Part shown: positions 52,750 to 63,998 of the stretch, piece after piece
Position numbering within the stretch: position 1 is the first letter of the stretch
How the letters are laid out: every line of letters begins with the position of its first letter
Source: Torymus aiolomorphi
Lineage: Eukaryota > Arthropoda > Insecta > Hymenoptera > Torymidae
Reading direction: 5' to 3'
Length of the DNA: 64,000 nt
Assembly (NCBI GenBank): GCA_036365515.1
Contig: CM070874.1
Location: 170,497,297-170,561,296 of the forward strand
The notes under the pieces: model-generated
Seen by the model: only the letters and a program-made list of their open reading frames with translations
Told to the model about the DNA's origin: nothing
Databases searched by the model: none
Position numbers and translations under genes: made by a program

Positions 52750-53917
52750 CAAGGAAAGTACCCGAACTGTCAAATTCAAAAAAATTCCAAACCCATATTA
52801 AAAAGTAGACCTCCATGCGAGATTCACGAAACCATTTTTTTTATCGGCTGAGAAGCGCTTTATAAGGGTTAAAATCACCCCTAAAGTTTACCCCCAAGAA
52901 ACGTTTTTTTGATATATCTCGGCTTCTACTTAACTTTTTTAACGAAACAAAATGGAAAGAGTTTCTTATTAAAAAGTCAAGAAATCCGTGGTAGTATGAA
53001 CATTAAGGGTTGCATCCCTTATTTTTTAGAGGGTGAAATTGTGTTTTTTAAGAATAATTTTTGTTGTGAGAATTTACAAAATAATTAAAAATAGGTCAAA
53101 ACATTATTTTTACCAACTACAATAAATAACAGTTGGTGTGTTTGGGCATTCTTCGCGAAACAACCCCTTAAGAGGTGGTAAATCACCCCTAACACAAATG
53201 AATTAGGTATATTTTTTTGGCAATTATTTTTTTCCTTAAAATGGGTTCTTAAAGTCGTTAATCGGAATCCACAGTTAGATCCACAATAAAAATTTGAAAA
53301 TAGTGAATTCAATATGGCGAAAAATTTTTTAGAAATATTTTAAATTCCACGAAAAATAGTATGTAGACCCCCTAGCGGAAATTATATTATGTAAATAAGT
53401 GTATAATAATAAAGAAAAGTGTAAGAAAACGTAACAAATTGTACTTTTCTACTCGATTTCGGACGCTTTTACATTTTACCACAGTTTATACCATTTTTTA
53501 ATAATTTCTTACTTTTCCTTACATTTGTCTACGTTTTATTACTTTTTAATTTGTACTCTTAATTCAAATTTTATAGGCATTCTTACACTTTCGTACATCT
53601 TTTTACATTTTATTATATATTTGTACTTTTAATTACATCTTTTTACGTTTATATACAAATTTTGATACACATTTTACATCGTATCACATATTTGTACACT
53701 TTTTTCAAATAGTTCATAATTATACTTTTATAATAATTTATAATTGTACTTTTATTTAAATAAAGCTATAAATAAAATATTTTCAAAGATGTAAAGAAAA
53801 AATACTAAAACGTAATAAAATGTAAATTATTATGTATTAGAAATATAATTAATATATGTTACAAAATGTAAGTTACTGTATAAAAGTTTAAATTTTTACA
53901 AATTCTTACAGATTTTT
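52750..53917 (+). repeat. Left long terminal inverted repeat of the pogo-like element
   Basis: Pairs with 56964-58233. Mirror ORFs at 53085-53312 (minus) and 57669-57896 (plus) are by-products. The inner half (53390-53917) is dominated by degenerate TTACATTTT / TTTGTACTTTT words. Confidence 0.88.
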
Positions 53918-55252
53918 CTAACATTTAATTCTTACAGATTTTTCTAACAAATACTTCCTTATAATTTCATAAAAATAAGCTACACAAGGAAATATTTAGA
54001 AAACGTAAGGAATTGAAAGAAAATGTAAGAAACTTTAACGACTTGTTAAATATGCCCGAAATCCAGTATCGTATGATTTTTTACATTTTTGAACAATTTA
54101 TTCCATTTTATAAGTATTTTCTTATTTTCTTTCATATTTTATAATTTCAGCTAGGAGAGATTTTCATGCTTGTTGAAATTATGATAGGTTTTAATAAGCA
54201 AAGTTTATTTATGATTTATTAATATAAATTAATATGAACAAAATTTTTAATATAATGATAATTATAGCAATTCATGGTTATTGCGCAATATACAAGATTA
54301 CGTACACTTGCATTGATATGGCTTATCTCCCGATTCCTCCTCTTTTATTCATAAATAAGTGAACTGAACGTTTTTCTACGCTCGTGTTAAATTAATATTC
54401 AATGTCAACATTATTTTATGGGTATTAATTGAAAATATAAGTATCTGGAGGTACTTGCATCATATTTTTTAATGGCAAGTAAACATTTTACGAGTACAAA
54501 ATCCTATTTGAATTGAATGATAACAACAATAATAATAGTCGTAAGTAACCATATAATTGAAATTTCTTTCTTCTACATAATTATTCAAAATATTTCTAAT
54601 AGAAGGATATAATAGATATAATATTGAAAAGTTAAATAAAATGCAGCATTTTTAAATATAAAACTCGTCAAAATATACAATAAATTTTGAACAAGTGGCC
54701 GAAGTTAAGAAAGTCAAATTCAGTAAAAATCTATTATAGAATCTTTATTGTACCAATTTTAAATATTTTGATAGTGAAACTTTACTCTTAATACATGCAT
54801 TGAATTATTTTATGATAGTAAAAATTATGTTTTGATTTTAATTTTTAGAATTACTGTTACATTACTGTTATTCTAATATATAAAATATGACATACTGATG
54901 ATTTAATCAGTTAAGTTAAGTGTAAAAAAATATTCATACGAGTGAATAGAAGTAGTACTTTATTTATAATAATAACGTTTAGCAACTATTTAATGCTAAT
55001 AAAATAGTGTATCTTGTAGATAAAACATTGACAAATAATAACGAATTCCCATGCACTTACAAAGGAATTTAGTAAAATGTTTTCCTCAAAAGTTTTGGAT
55101 GTCTGAATACTTTTTACACTTACTGTACATTCATACTATTGTACATTCCTATACTGTTATGGCTATAAAAAGGCTATAATAACTAAAACTTTTACAGGTT
55201 TACACTGCGACTCAACGTATCTAAAAGAAGAAAGAAAATATTTTCCATAAAT
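53918..55252. other. AT-rich leader of the pogo-like element
   Basis: 1.3 kb of AT-rich DNA with no ORF of interest; likely the 5' UTR/promoter or intron of the transposase gene. No clear TATA or splice pair could be fixed. Confidence 0.4.
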
Positions 55253-56842
55253 ATGAATTTGGTAAATGCGATGAATGTTTTATTTATTTTAAACAGTATG
55301 TTTCAAGATCAAGAAAAGAAATTACCTGTTAATGACGCTGAAAGAAATGTTGCTAATATAGTGTATAATATTATAATATCAAGTATAAATGATCGTAGTA
55401 TTTATGAAGAAACGGAAGAATTTCTATATTATGATGATACCTACGAACCTTACGATGACATACCTGCAGATGATTTACATGAAGATATCGATGCAGAAGA
55501 TATGATAACACCCGAAACTGAAAATCAATGTAGGACCGAATCAGAGAGTATTAATTTTGACTACAAAATGCAAGCTGTGGAGTATTGGTTAAGTAGTAAA
55601 AACAAGTTAAAATTTGAAACAGTCCAAAATCGATTCAAAAAATTAAAAACAGCACGTCAGCTGTATAGATGGAGAGATCAAGTGGCAATAGGAGGAAGTA
55701 GGATCGATAAATTGAAAAAAATTGAGGAATATTGTTTACAAAAATTTAACGTAGCCAGATCGAATAGAATACCCATTCATGACATTGATGTAAGACGTAT
55801 GGCAAAAGAAAAAGCATTAGAGTTAAACTTCAATGAATTTAAAGCTTCTAGACACTGGTTAAATGAATTTAAACAGCTATTTAATATCGTTTCTCAAAAA
55901 ATAACAAAAATTATTACTAAAAAATCTATAGATGATTCAGAAGAATGGTCAGCACAAAAACAGGAATTTCGCAATAGAGTAAAAAATGCCATCATAAAAT
56001 ATGATGCAAAACGTGTTTATAACTCCGACCAAAGTGGTTTTAATTACGAAATACACAGTGATCGAACCCTCAATCTTAGAGGAGATAAAAGTGTAGAGAG
56101 TATAGTGCAATCAGTGCATTCGACAACTCATTCTTACACTATCCAACCTACTGTATCTGCTGAAGGAAAACTTCTATCACCCTTCTTTTTAGTCATGCAA
56201 GAACCAAAGGGAGAGTTTGGAACTGTAGTCAGAAAAAATTTATTTGCAGCAGAAAATGTTTATGTAATGGCATCGAAATCAGGTAAATTGACTAAAGAAC
56301 ATGTTGAAACTTGGGCGCAAGATGTATATTTTCCATCAACTACCATAACAAGTACCCTATTGCTTGATTCATGGAGAGGTCACTGCCTAGATATAATTTA
56401 TAAAGTAAAACCGGAACATAAAACCTTAACGATTCTACAAATTCCACAAAGAACAACAAGTGAACTTCAGCCGCTTGATATTTACGGTTTTCGAATGTGG
56501 AAGAACTTCGTTCGAACGTTTTCGGTTATGATATTTCTAACAAATGAGGATCTCAACTTACACGATAGAAATAATATAATCAAAATGCATTCATTAGTAC
56601 ATAATCAATTATCAAGTCCCAGGTTTAAAAATTTATTTAAATATGCTTGGTACGCCGCCGGTTACATTGATGAAAGGCCAGAAAAAATTGAAAACCCAAA
56701 AAAATTTTGCTTCAATTCTAATTTTATTACATGCGATATTTGTGGTAAAGGAGCGATTATAACATGTTCATGGTGCAAAAAATCGCTATGTTTACAACAT
56801 TTTTTTCATGAATATCATTATTGTAAAACATATAATCCATGA
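55253..56842 (+). CDS. pogo/Tigger-like transposase with C-terminal Cys/His domain
   Basis: 529 codons, intact. Residues 1-95 are acidic. 96-145 look like an HTH (FDYKMQAVEYWLSS...ARQLYRWRDQV) and 150-215 like a CENP-B-type second helical domain (RRMAKEKALELN...SRHWLNEFKQLF). DDE_1-type catalytic blocks: YNSDQSGF (D259), LLLDSWRGH (D372) and ELQPLDIYGFRMWK (D409), giving a DDD triad typical of pogo. The C-terminus has C494, C497, C505, C508, C513, H516, H522 and C524, a zinc-binding module more often seen in piggyBac transposases. It lies centrally between the long inverted repeats of its own element. The intact frame and near-identical arms suggest recent activity. Confidence 0.85.
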   Translation: MNLVNAMNVLFILNSMFQDQEKKLPVNDAERNVANIVYNIIISSINDRSIYEETEEFLYYDDTYEPYDDIPADDLHEDIDAEDMITPETENQCRTESESINFDYKMQAVEYWLSSKNKLKFETVQNRFKKLKTARQLYRWRDQVAIGGSRIDKLKKIEEYCLQKFNVARSNRIPIHDIDVRRMAKEKALELNFNEFKASRHWLNEFKQLFNIVSQKITKIITKKSIDDSEEWSAQKQEFRNRVKNAIIKYDAKRVYNSDQSGFNYEIHSDRTLNLRGDKSVESIVQSVHSTTHSYTIQPTVSAEGKLLSPFFLVMQEPKGEFGTVVRKNLFAAENVYVMASKSGKLTKEHVETWAQDVYFPSTTITSTLLLDSWRGHCLDIIYKVKPEHKTLTILQIPQRTTSELQPLDIYGFRMWKNFVRTFSVMIFLTNEDLNLHDRNNIIKMHSLVHNQLSSPRFKNLFKYAWYAAGYIDERPEKIENPKKFCFNSNFITCDICGKGAIITCSWCKKSLCLQHFFHEYHYCKTYNP

Positions 56843-56963
56843 TCGTCAGAATAATTAGCTAGCTTGCCGTCTGCTGTTGGCTGACTCGTAGTATTTAAAA
56901 TTGGTCGTTGTGCTGCTTAGAAATTGGTAGAATTGTATAAGAATTTGTATTAAAAGATAATAA

Positions 56964-58233
56964 ACTGTAAAAATCTGTAAGAATTTGTAAAAATTTAAAC
57001 TTTTATATAGTAACTTACATTTTGTAACATATATTAATTATATTTCTAATACATAATAATTTACATTTTATTACGTTTTAGTATTTTTCTTTACATCTTT
57101 GAAAATATTTTATTTATAGCTTTATTTAAATAAAAGTACAATTATAAATTATTATAAAAGTATAATTATGAACTATTTGAAAAAAGTGTACAAATATGTG
57201 ATACGATGTAAAATGTGTATCAAAATTTGTATATAAACGTAAAAAGATGTAATTAAAAGTACAAATATATAATAAAATGTAAAAAGATGTACGAAAGTGT
57301 AAGAATGCCTATAAAATTTGAATTAAGAGTACAAATTAAAAAGTAATAAAACGTAGACAAATGTAAGGAAAAGTAAGAAATTATTAAAAAATGGTATAAA
57401 CTGTGGTAAAATGTAAAAGCGTCCGAAATCCAGTAGAAAAGTACAATTTGTTACGTTTTCTTACACTTTTTTGCAAACAACTGCATTATCATACACTTGT
57501 TTATCGTACGATAAACAAGTGTATGATAAAAAAATAATAAATAATAGAATAACATAACAAAACATTGTTACATTATTATACACTTATTTACATAATATAA
57601 TTTCCGCTAGGGGTCTACATACTATTTTTCGTGGAATTTAAAATATTTCTAAAAAATTTTTCGCCATATTGAATTCACTATTTTCAAATTTTTATTGTGG
57701 ATCTAACTGTGGATTCCGATTAACGACTTCAAGAACCCATTTTAAGGAAAAAAATAATTGCCAAAAAAATATACCTAATTCATTTGTGTTAGGGGTGGTT
57801 TACCACCTCTTAAGGGGTTGTTTCGCGAAGAATGCCCAAACACACCAACTGTTATTTATTGTAGTTGGTAAAAATAATGTTTTGACCTATTTTTAATTAT
57901 TTTATGAATTCTCACAACAAAAATTATTCTTAAAAAAACACAATTTCACCCTCTAAAAAATAAGGGATGCAACCCTTAATGTTCATACTACCACGGATTT
58001 CTTGACTTTTTAATAAGAAACTCTTTCCATTTTGTTTCATTAAAAAAAGTTAAGTAGAAGCCGAGATATATCAAAAAAACGTTTCTTGGGGGTAACTTTA
58101 GGGGTGATTTTAACCCTTATAAAGCGCTTCTCAGTCGATAAAAAAAATGGTTTCGTGAATCTCGCATGGAGGTCTACTTTTTAATTTTGGTTTTGGAATT
58201 TTTTTGAATTTGACAGTTCGGGTACTTTCCTTG
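56964..58233 (-). repeat. Right long terminal inverted repeat of the pogo-like element
   Basis: Inverted partner of 52750-53917. A segment at about 57475-57580 is absent from the left arm and contains the 42-bp palindrome at 57487-57528. Confidence 0.88.
57487..57528. repeat. Perfect 42-bp palindrome
   Basis: TATCATACACTTGTTTATCG and its complement meet around a central TACG-type dyad with no mismatch. It lies in the insert unique to the right arm. Confidence 0.95.
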
Positions 58234-59106
58234 TAAGTAGAATTTTGTAAAAGATATTATTGATAATCCATTTCTTTAGTTTTTTTTTCTGTAATGTAAT
58301 TATTTTTCATATTGAATCCAAAAAATTTCTATTTTTGTTTTCCCTTTTCTTTTCTACACGTGTCAGGGTATTCAAATCTAAAATAACAACCGTTATTTAC
58401 TAAACCAAATTTTTTTCCCAGTACAGTTCTTCAGCATCGATTGGAAGTTTATAATGGGCTCTCGATATGACTATTAATATGACCATCATAAGGCAGGAGA
58501 CTTAAGAAAATAGCACCAAATTGGGAACTGCAACTTGGAAAAAACTACACAGTGGAATTACAGTGGGCAACCTTAAGTGAAGGGCTTCCTGATACACGCA
58601 TCTGACAGCTTCATCTTCCAGATTATCCATGGAACCAGATTTAGTCTGTAAGTATTTTAATACTCTATGACCACTTTGTGGTCTCTTTTAACATATTTGA
58701 TATTTACTTTGAGGTTACGTGTTTTAGAACTTAATTTAAAAGAGAATAAGAATGATAGAAATCTGCTTCTTAATGCATTGCATGGCATCATTTTTAAGCT
58801 GATTTTATCTTTTTGTAAGTAGGTATAATTTAATAAAAAAAAAGAATGAAGTTATGCAATTTTTCAGATTTAGTAATAAGGCACTGCTTGTTTATTTTTT
58901 AGAACTGTCAAACTGAAAAGTTACATATTTTCATTTTTTTATTTAATTATGTTTAATAAAAACACAGACTAGTACTCTCAGAAAGATAAAGTCAACTCAG
59001 ACATACATGAGATATCTGAGATGCATTACTGGAGCGGATTTCTATCATTCTTATACTCTTATGAATTAAGTACGGTAACATGACCTCAAAGTCAATATCG
59101 ATCAGC
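58234..59106. other. Unassigned non-coding DNA
   Basis: AT-rich, T-tracts, no ORF or repeat structure that I can support. Confidence 0.5.
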
Positions 59107-60160
59107 AAGTGTTGAGTTATTGCCTTTTTTGTGTGTTTTTCAGGAAATTTTCAAGAAAAAAAGTTATTTCCCAAAACTGGCTGATTGAAAAGGTCTGAAA
59201 TTGGATATACAATCCCTCCGCATGTATTGCATTGTGTGAGGACATTTTGGTAAACTTTGAGCAAGGGTCTGGTGGTTTTAGTTGGAAATGCACATGCGCC
59301 GTTTCGACTTTTGAGTCCAAAAGATATATTGCCATTCTCTAAACATATTTCTAACTTTACACACACCATGCAATATATGCTGAGGGATTGTATATCGAAT
59401 TTGAGATCTAAATAATTATCAAGTGTTGAGTTATTGCCTTTTTTGTGTGTTTTTCAGGAAATTAAAAAAAAAGAAAATTATTTCCCCAACACTGGCTGAT
59501 GGAAAAGGTCTGAAATTGGATATACAATCCCTCCGCATGTATTGCATTGTGTGAGGACATTTTGGTAAACTTTGAGCAAGGGTCTGGTGGTTTTACTTGG
59601 AAATGCACATGCGCCTTTTCGACTTTTGAGTCCAAAAGATGCGTTTCCATTCTCTAAACATATTTCAAACTTTACACACACCATGCAATACATGCTGAGG
59701 GATTGTATATCGAATTTGAGATCTAAATAATTATCAAGTGTGGAGATATTGCAATTTTTGTGCTCTTGTCAAGAAATTTTCAAGAAAAAAATTTATCCTA
59801 CACTGGCTGATTGAAAAGATTTGAAATTAGAGATACAATTCCTAAGCATGCATTGTATTGTGTGTGAACATTCTGGTGAACTTTAAGAGAGGGTCAGGTG
59901 GTCTCAGTTGGAAATGCACATGCGCCTTTTCGACTTTTGAGTCTAAAAATCCCTTTCCATTTTCTACAAATATCTTAAACTTTACACATACTATGTTATA
60001 CATGCTGAGGGATTATATATCAGGTTTCAGATCTAATTAATCAGTAAGTGTGGAGATACTGCATTTTCTGTGTGTTTTTCAAGAAATTTTCAAGACAATA
60101 GTTATTTCCTCCATACTGGGAGATTGAGTAGATAATCATCCATTTAATAAGCCCTCTTTA
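59107..60160. repeat. Tandem repeat, ~314-bp unit, about 3.3 copies
   Basis: AAGTGTTGAGTTATTGCC starts units at about 59107 and 59419. A more diverged unit starts at about 59735 (AAGTGTGGAGATATTGC) and a partial one at about 60048. Shared blocks: GATATACAATCCCTCCGCAT and GGAAATGCACATGCGCC. Mirror short ORFs are by-products. Confidence 0.9.
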
Positions 60161-60397
60161 AAAATGTTAATAACTTTTTTCATTACTGTACAAATAAATG
60201 TGTTTGAAGTTCTGAACGTTCACGGTGAACGAAATATCGAAAATTTCCAAATTCGGTTTTTCTGATATTATCTCTTAGAGATATGCGTAAAACATGTACA
60301 AACTGCAAAATAAGTTATTTCCAAAGTGATTATCCCCCAAATCATCCCTAAAACCACCCCGACTAGACAATAAATGACAAAAAAAATTGGTACCATG

Positions 60398-61120
60398 AGA
60401 GTTTATTAATTTAAGACAAATTTTATGGCTGATATTGATGCTGCCCTAGCATTGTAAAAAGTTGGCGATATGAAATTGGAACCGGATCCTTTCGCATAGG
60501 GGGTGCAAAGGGGCTAAAATAGCGTAAAATACACGAAAAATACGGCGAAAAAATCATATTTCGTGAGTTTATTAATTTAAGACAAATTTATGACTGATAT
60601 TTCTTCGAGATGCTGCCCTAGCATTGTAAAAAAATTGGCGATATGAATTTCGAACCGGATCCTTTCGCTTGGGGGGTGCAAAGGGGCTAAAATAGCGGAA
60701 AATACACGAAACGTACCGAGGAAAAATCATGTCTCGTGAGTTTATTAATTTAAGACAAATTTTATGACTGATATTTCTTTCAGATACTGCCCCAGCATTG
60801 AAAGAAATTGGCGATTTGAAATTCGAACCGGATCTTTTCGCTTGGGGTGTGCGAAGGAGCTAAAATAGGGGAAAATACACGAAAAATACGGCGAAATAAT
60901 CATGTCCCTTTAGTTTATTAATTTAAGACAAATTTTATGGCTGAAATTACTTCAAGATATTGCGATAGCTTTTTGAAAAAATGGCCTTTACGAAAATCGT
61001 TCCGAAACCTTTCGCTTTATGGCTGGGGGGGGGGGGGGTGGAAAGGGGCCAAAATAGCGAAAAATAATCCATTACGACTGAAAAAAATCAGCTCTCGGGA
61101 GTTTATTAATTCGAAAATTT
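60398..61120. repeat. Tandem repeat, ~167-186-bp unit, about four copies
   Basis: GAGTTTATTAATTTAAGACA (or a close variant) begins units at about 60398, 60565, 60737, 60911 and 61098. Each contains CCGGATCCTTTCGC and GGGGTGCAAAGGGGCTAAAA. The last full unit has a G run at 61024-61035. Confidence 0.9.
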
Positions 61121-61174
61121 TTGTTTTTTTTTTTCATTATATTTTCTTGGAGGGGAGATGAGTGCAAAGATATT

Positions 61175-61285
61175 TATATTATAAATTATATTATAATGTA
61201 CATTAAAATAAAATGTACATATATTATAATGTACATTAAAATAAAATGTACATATATTATAATGTACATTATTAAAATGTACATT
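61175..61285. repeat. ~39-bp tandem repeat of ATTATAATGTACATT units
   Basis: Three units of ATTATAATGTACATTAAAAT-type sequence followed by AAATGTACATAT. Each unit contains self-complementary TGTACA. Confidence 0.85.
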
Positions 61286-63119
61286 TTTTCATAGTTTTTT
61301 CAATCTGCAGTTACTCATGAACGGTTTCATGTGAAACTTTATAATTCATAGGAGATATTGTATATTGCACCTCATTAATTTTTCGGTTTTTGTTATTATA
61401 TTTTTATCTTTTTTTTTTTAATGGCAATATTGCTTCGGTTTTATTAATGATATAAAAGCCAAATAAGATTTTGAAAATATGGCTTATTGATATAAGGTAA
61501 AGTATGCAGATGTGGGACAGTTTCGAGCATATTTTTTTGTAATCTTTTGTAGTACCATATCGAAGCATAATACATGAAAAGTCATCACCTCAGCAGATAG
61601 CTCGTGTTTGGAGATTTATTTAAAAAAACAAGTTTTTTTCGTTGCTGGTGTTTTGAAATAATCGCATTCAAAGAAATTAACTATTGTCTGATGAGTGGGT
61701 CACACTAATTTACTTGGGAGCTGTAGTAGGACGTCCGTCCGGATGCAATAATGGAACTATACTTTTTAACGTGTTTCGGACTGTCCCACTGCTGTGATAT
61801 GGAAATCAAGAGGTAACTTATGTGGGACAAGGATTTTGCTATATGCATTCAGAAAATTAGCCTCGAAAAGTTGGTACCATGTTATGCACTATTTTCATCT
61901 GCGAAATCAACAAAATAACGAAGTGATTACATAGTAAACACCATAAATAATGCTAATAAATTAATGACATTATCGTCTTAAGTGTTTATTGTAGATTTTT
62001 TATTGCTGTCCTACTACTGGTCCGAAAATTGTCTTTGTCCAAGTACTGCTTCCTTTCTTAGTTAATTTTCAGTTATTACTGAAATCGTTTTTTCCGTAAA
62101 CAGTTTGTATCACAAACATCGACTTTTCGATTTTTAATACATTATTTTTCCATTTTATATACTATTAAAGCTCATATTATTTATGTATTATTAATGAACT
62201 TTCTAGTAGTATTATGTTTTTCACTATTTAATAAAAAAACAAAACAATTTTGATAGCTATAATTTGTCCATAGCGATTATTGAGTAATAAGTGATTTGCT
62301 GTCCATAGTTCATGTTTGAAAAACATAAAGAGATATCTTAATAAAATTAAACTATTTTGAATAGAACAACTCTCTTGGTTAGCATGTTAATCAAATGGAG
62401 GCATTTCTAGTTTATAGGTAAGGTAGTACTGTAAGGACTCGTGAGTCAATGCAGCGATCATGAAACAATAAGTATTATTTAACATTTTAATTAGTCAAAT
62501 CATGTGTGAAAAAATTATTTATGAACTTATATGATTTTTTAAGTTAAGGGATAATTTAAGCATAGAGTAGAAAATAAATAATTTCTAATTGCACAAACAC
62601 GTGATTCCCGTACTAACGCAAAATAGGTTAGGAAAACATCGATTTTTTATTCTCAACAATAAATACCGTTTTAAAAAGGTCGTCGTAATACATTTTATTG
62701 TACTTATAAGAAAGTGCAGAATTTCTTGTTTAATAACATACTTTTTTATTTTTTAAAACCAACTTTTAAAGTAACAAACTTTATTACTTTTCATCACAAT
62801 TGATATGATTCATATTAACTGTAGTGTAAAAATGACTAATTTCAATAATTTTTATCTCAAAAAATAGGTTGGCTACATATATTTTAGAAAATTAAAAAAA
62901 AACTCCCTGGAATTTTGTTACTTTCGAAACCCACTGTTTGATACATTACAGAACTACCTTAAGATTTAAATTGATGTTTAAATAAAACTATTTAAAATTA
63001 TAATTATATTTTAAAGCGTCTATAATATAATATTTCCATATTTTCTTTGTTGGCAGTAGCAACACATGTTTTCAATTTAAAATTTGGTCTGTTACAGGTT
63101 TAGCGTTTTGCTGAGATAT
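61286..63119. other. AT-rich unassigned region
   Basis: No ORF or paired repeat of note over 1.8 kb. The word TGTGGGACA or its complement appears near 61510, 61783 and 61823, possibly a diverged repeat. Confidence 0.5.
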
Positions 63120-63366
63120 TGTGACAGTGGGGAAATGACAAGGCGAGGCGTACGAAACGATGGAGACTTTATTACAAAATTGGATTCTGAGTACAGGTAC
63201 AAAAGAGTGGAGCGAAGACAAACTGGTGTGCTCCGCGTGGCTCGCACGGCTAGACTAGACTGAGCCGGGCGGATGTCTTGTCCGAATCAACGCGCAGTGG
63301 CGCTGTTGCAGGACCTGCTTCCGACGCCGCGGAGCATGCGCGGTGAGCCCTGCAGGGGTCGCCACA
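63120..63366 (-). repeat. 3' LTR (247 bp) of the second Gypsy element
   Basis: On the minus strand it runs from TGTGGCGACCCC (63366) to CCCCACTGTCACA (63120). A GGGGGGAGTA purine tract directly precedes it (63367-63380), and AATAAA lies near its end (about 63170, minus strand). Confidence 0.75.
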
Positions 63367-63998
63367 GGTACTCCCCCCTTAGTGACCTTCGCGGGCTGCG
63401 AAGGGAACGAAACCTTTTTCCTCAGGAGGTTAGGCAGGGTTGGGCGGACGGCGGGCTGAGGCGATGGCTCTGGCGATGGCTCTGGCGAGGGTGGTGGTTC
63501 TGGCGGTGGCTCTGGCGGTGGTTCTGGTGGTGGGTCTGGCGGTGGTTCTGCTGCTGGGCCTGGCGGTGGCTCTGCTGCTGGGCCGCCCTGTGAGGGCAGA
63601 GAGATCTGTGGTGGTTTGAAGGCTGGCTGCAAGGTTCTCGAGGGTTCGTCGGTTGGCTGCGGCGGCCTGGGCAGCTCGTCAGCTGCGTCCAGATAGGCCG
63701 GCTTGAGCCCGTCCGTGGAGACGGTTTTTTCCGTCCCATTTACCCTGATGACGAAGACCTTGTCGTTGACCCTTCTGACCACCTCGTGGGGACCCGTGTA
63801 CGGCGGCTGTAGCGGCTTGCGCACCGCGTCGCTGCGCAGGAAGACGTGGCTGCAGGAGCCGAGGTGATCGTGCTTGAACGCCCGATATTTGGTGTGGACT
63901 GAGGCTGGCACTGCTCGTACGTCCTTGAACAGAGCCCTGAGCCTCGTGACGAAGGCAGCTGGGTCTGCTGGGATGCTGCGCGAGACAAAAAACTCTCC
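63255..63998 (-). CDS. Gypsy integrase C-terminal region with proline-rich tail (partial)
   Basis: The frame is open from the right window edge (EFFVSRSIPADPAAFVTRLRA). The conserved C-terminal integrase/GPY-like part follows: HVFLRSDAVRKPLQPPYTGPHEVVRRVNDKVFVIRVNG and STDGLKPAYL. A PPPEPPPEP / SPEPSPEP tail encoded by a GGT/GGC-type repeat at 63460-63580 comes next. The frame runs over the purine tract into the LTR, ending at 63255, so the biological stop may lie in the LTR. Only the C-terminal ~245 codons are in the window. Plus-strand Trp/Arg-rich ORFs in this stretch are shadows. Confidence 0.8.
   Translation of the reverse strand, partial: GEFFVSRSIPADPAAFVTRLRALFKDVRAVPASVHTKYRAFKHDHLGSCSHVFLRSDAVRKPLQPPYTGPHEVVRRVNDKVFVIRVNGTEKTVSTDGLKPAYLDAADELPRPPQPTDEPSRTLQPAFKPPQISLPSQGGPAAEPPPGPAAEPPPDPPPEPPPEPPPEPPPSPEPSPEPSPQPAVRPTLPNLLRKKVSFPSQPAKVTKGGVPVATPAGLTAHAPRRRKQVLQQRHCALIRTRHPPGSV

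Larger units (their letters stand above)
52750..58233 (+). mobile_element. 5.5-kb pogo-like DNA transposon with long terminal inverted repeats
   Basis: The ends CAAGGAAAGTACCCGAACTG and its complement are flanked on both sides by TAA (52747-52749 and 58234-58236). Inverted repeats extend inward to about 53917 on the left and from about 56964 on the right (about 1.2 kb each). The right arm carries a ~105-bp insertion. The single transposase gene is central. Confidence 0.9.

Noticed and set aside
53085..53312. 75-codon ORF duplicated at 57669-57896
   Set aside because: These are the two arms of the long terminal inverted repeat, not genes.
63273..63593. Plus-strand Trp/Arg-rich 106-codon ORF
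   Set aside because: Antisense shadow of the proline-rich tail of Gypsy pol.
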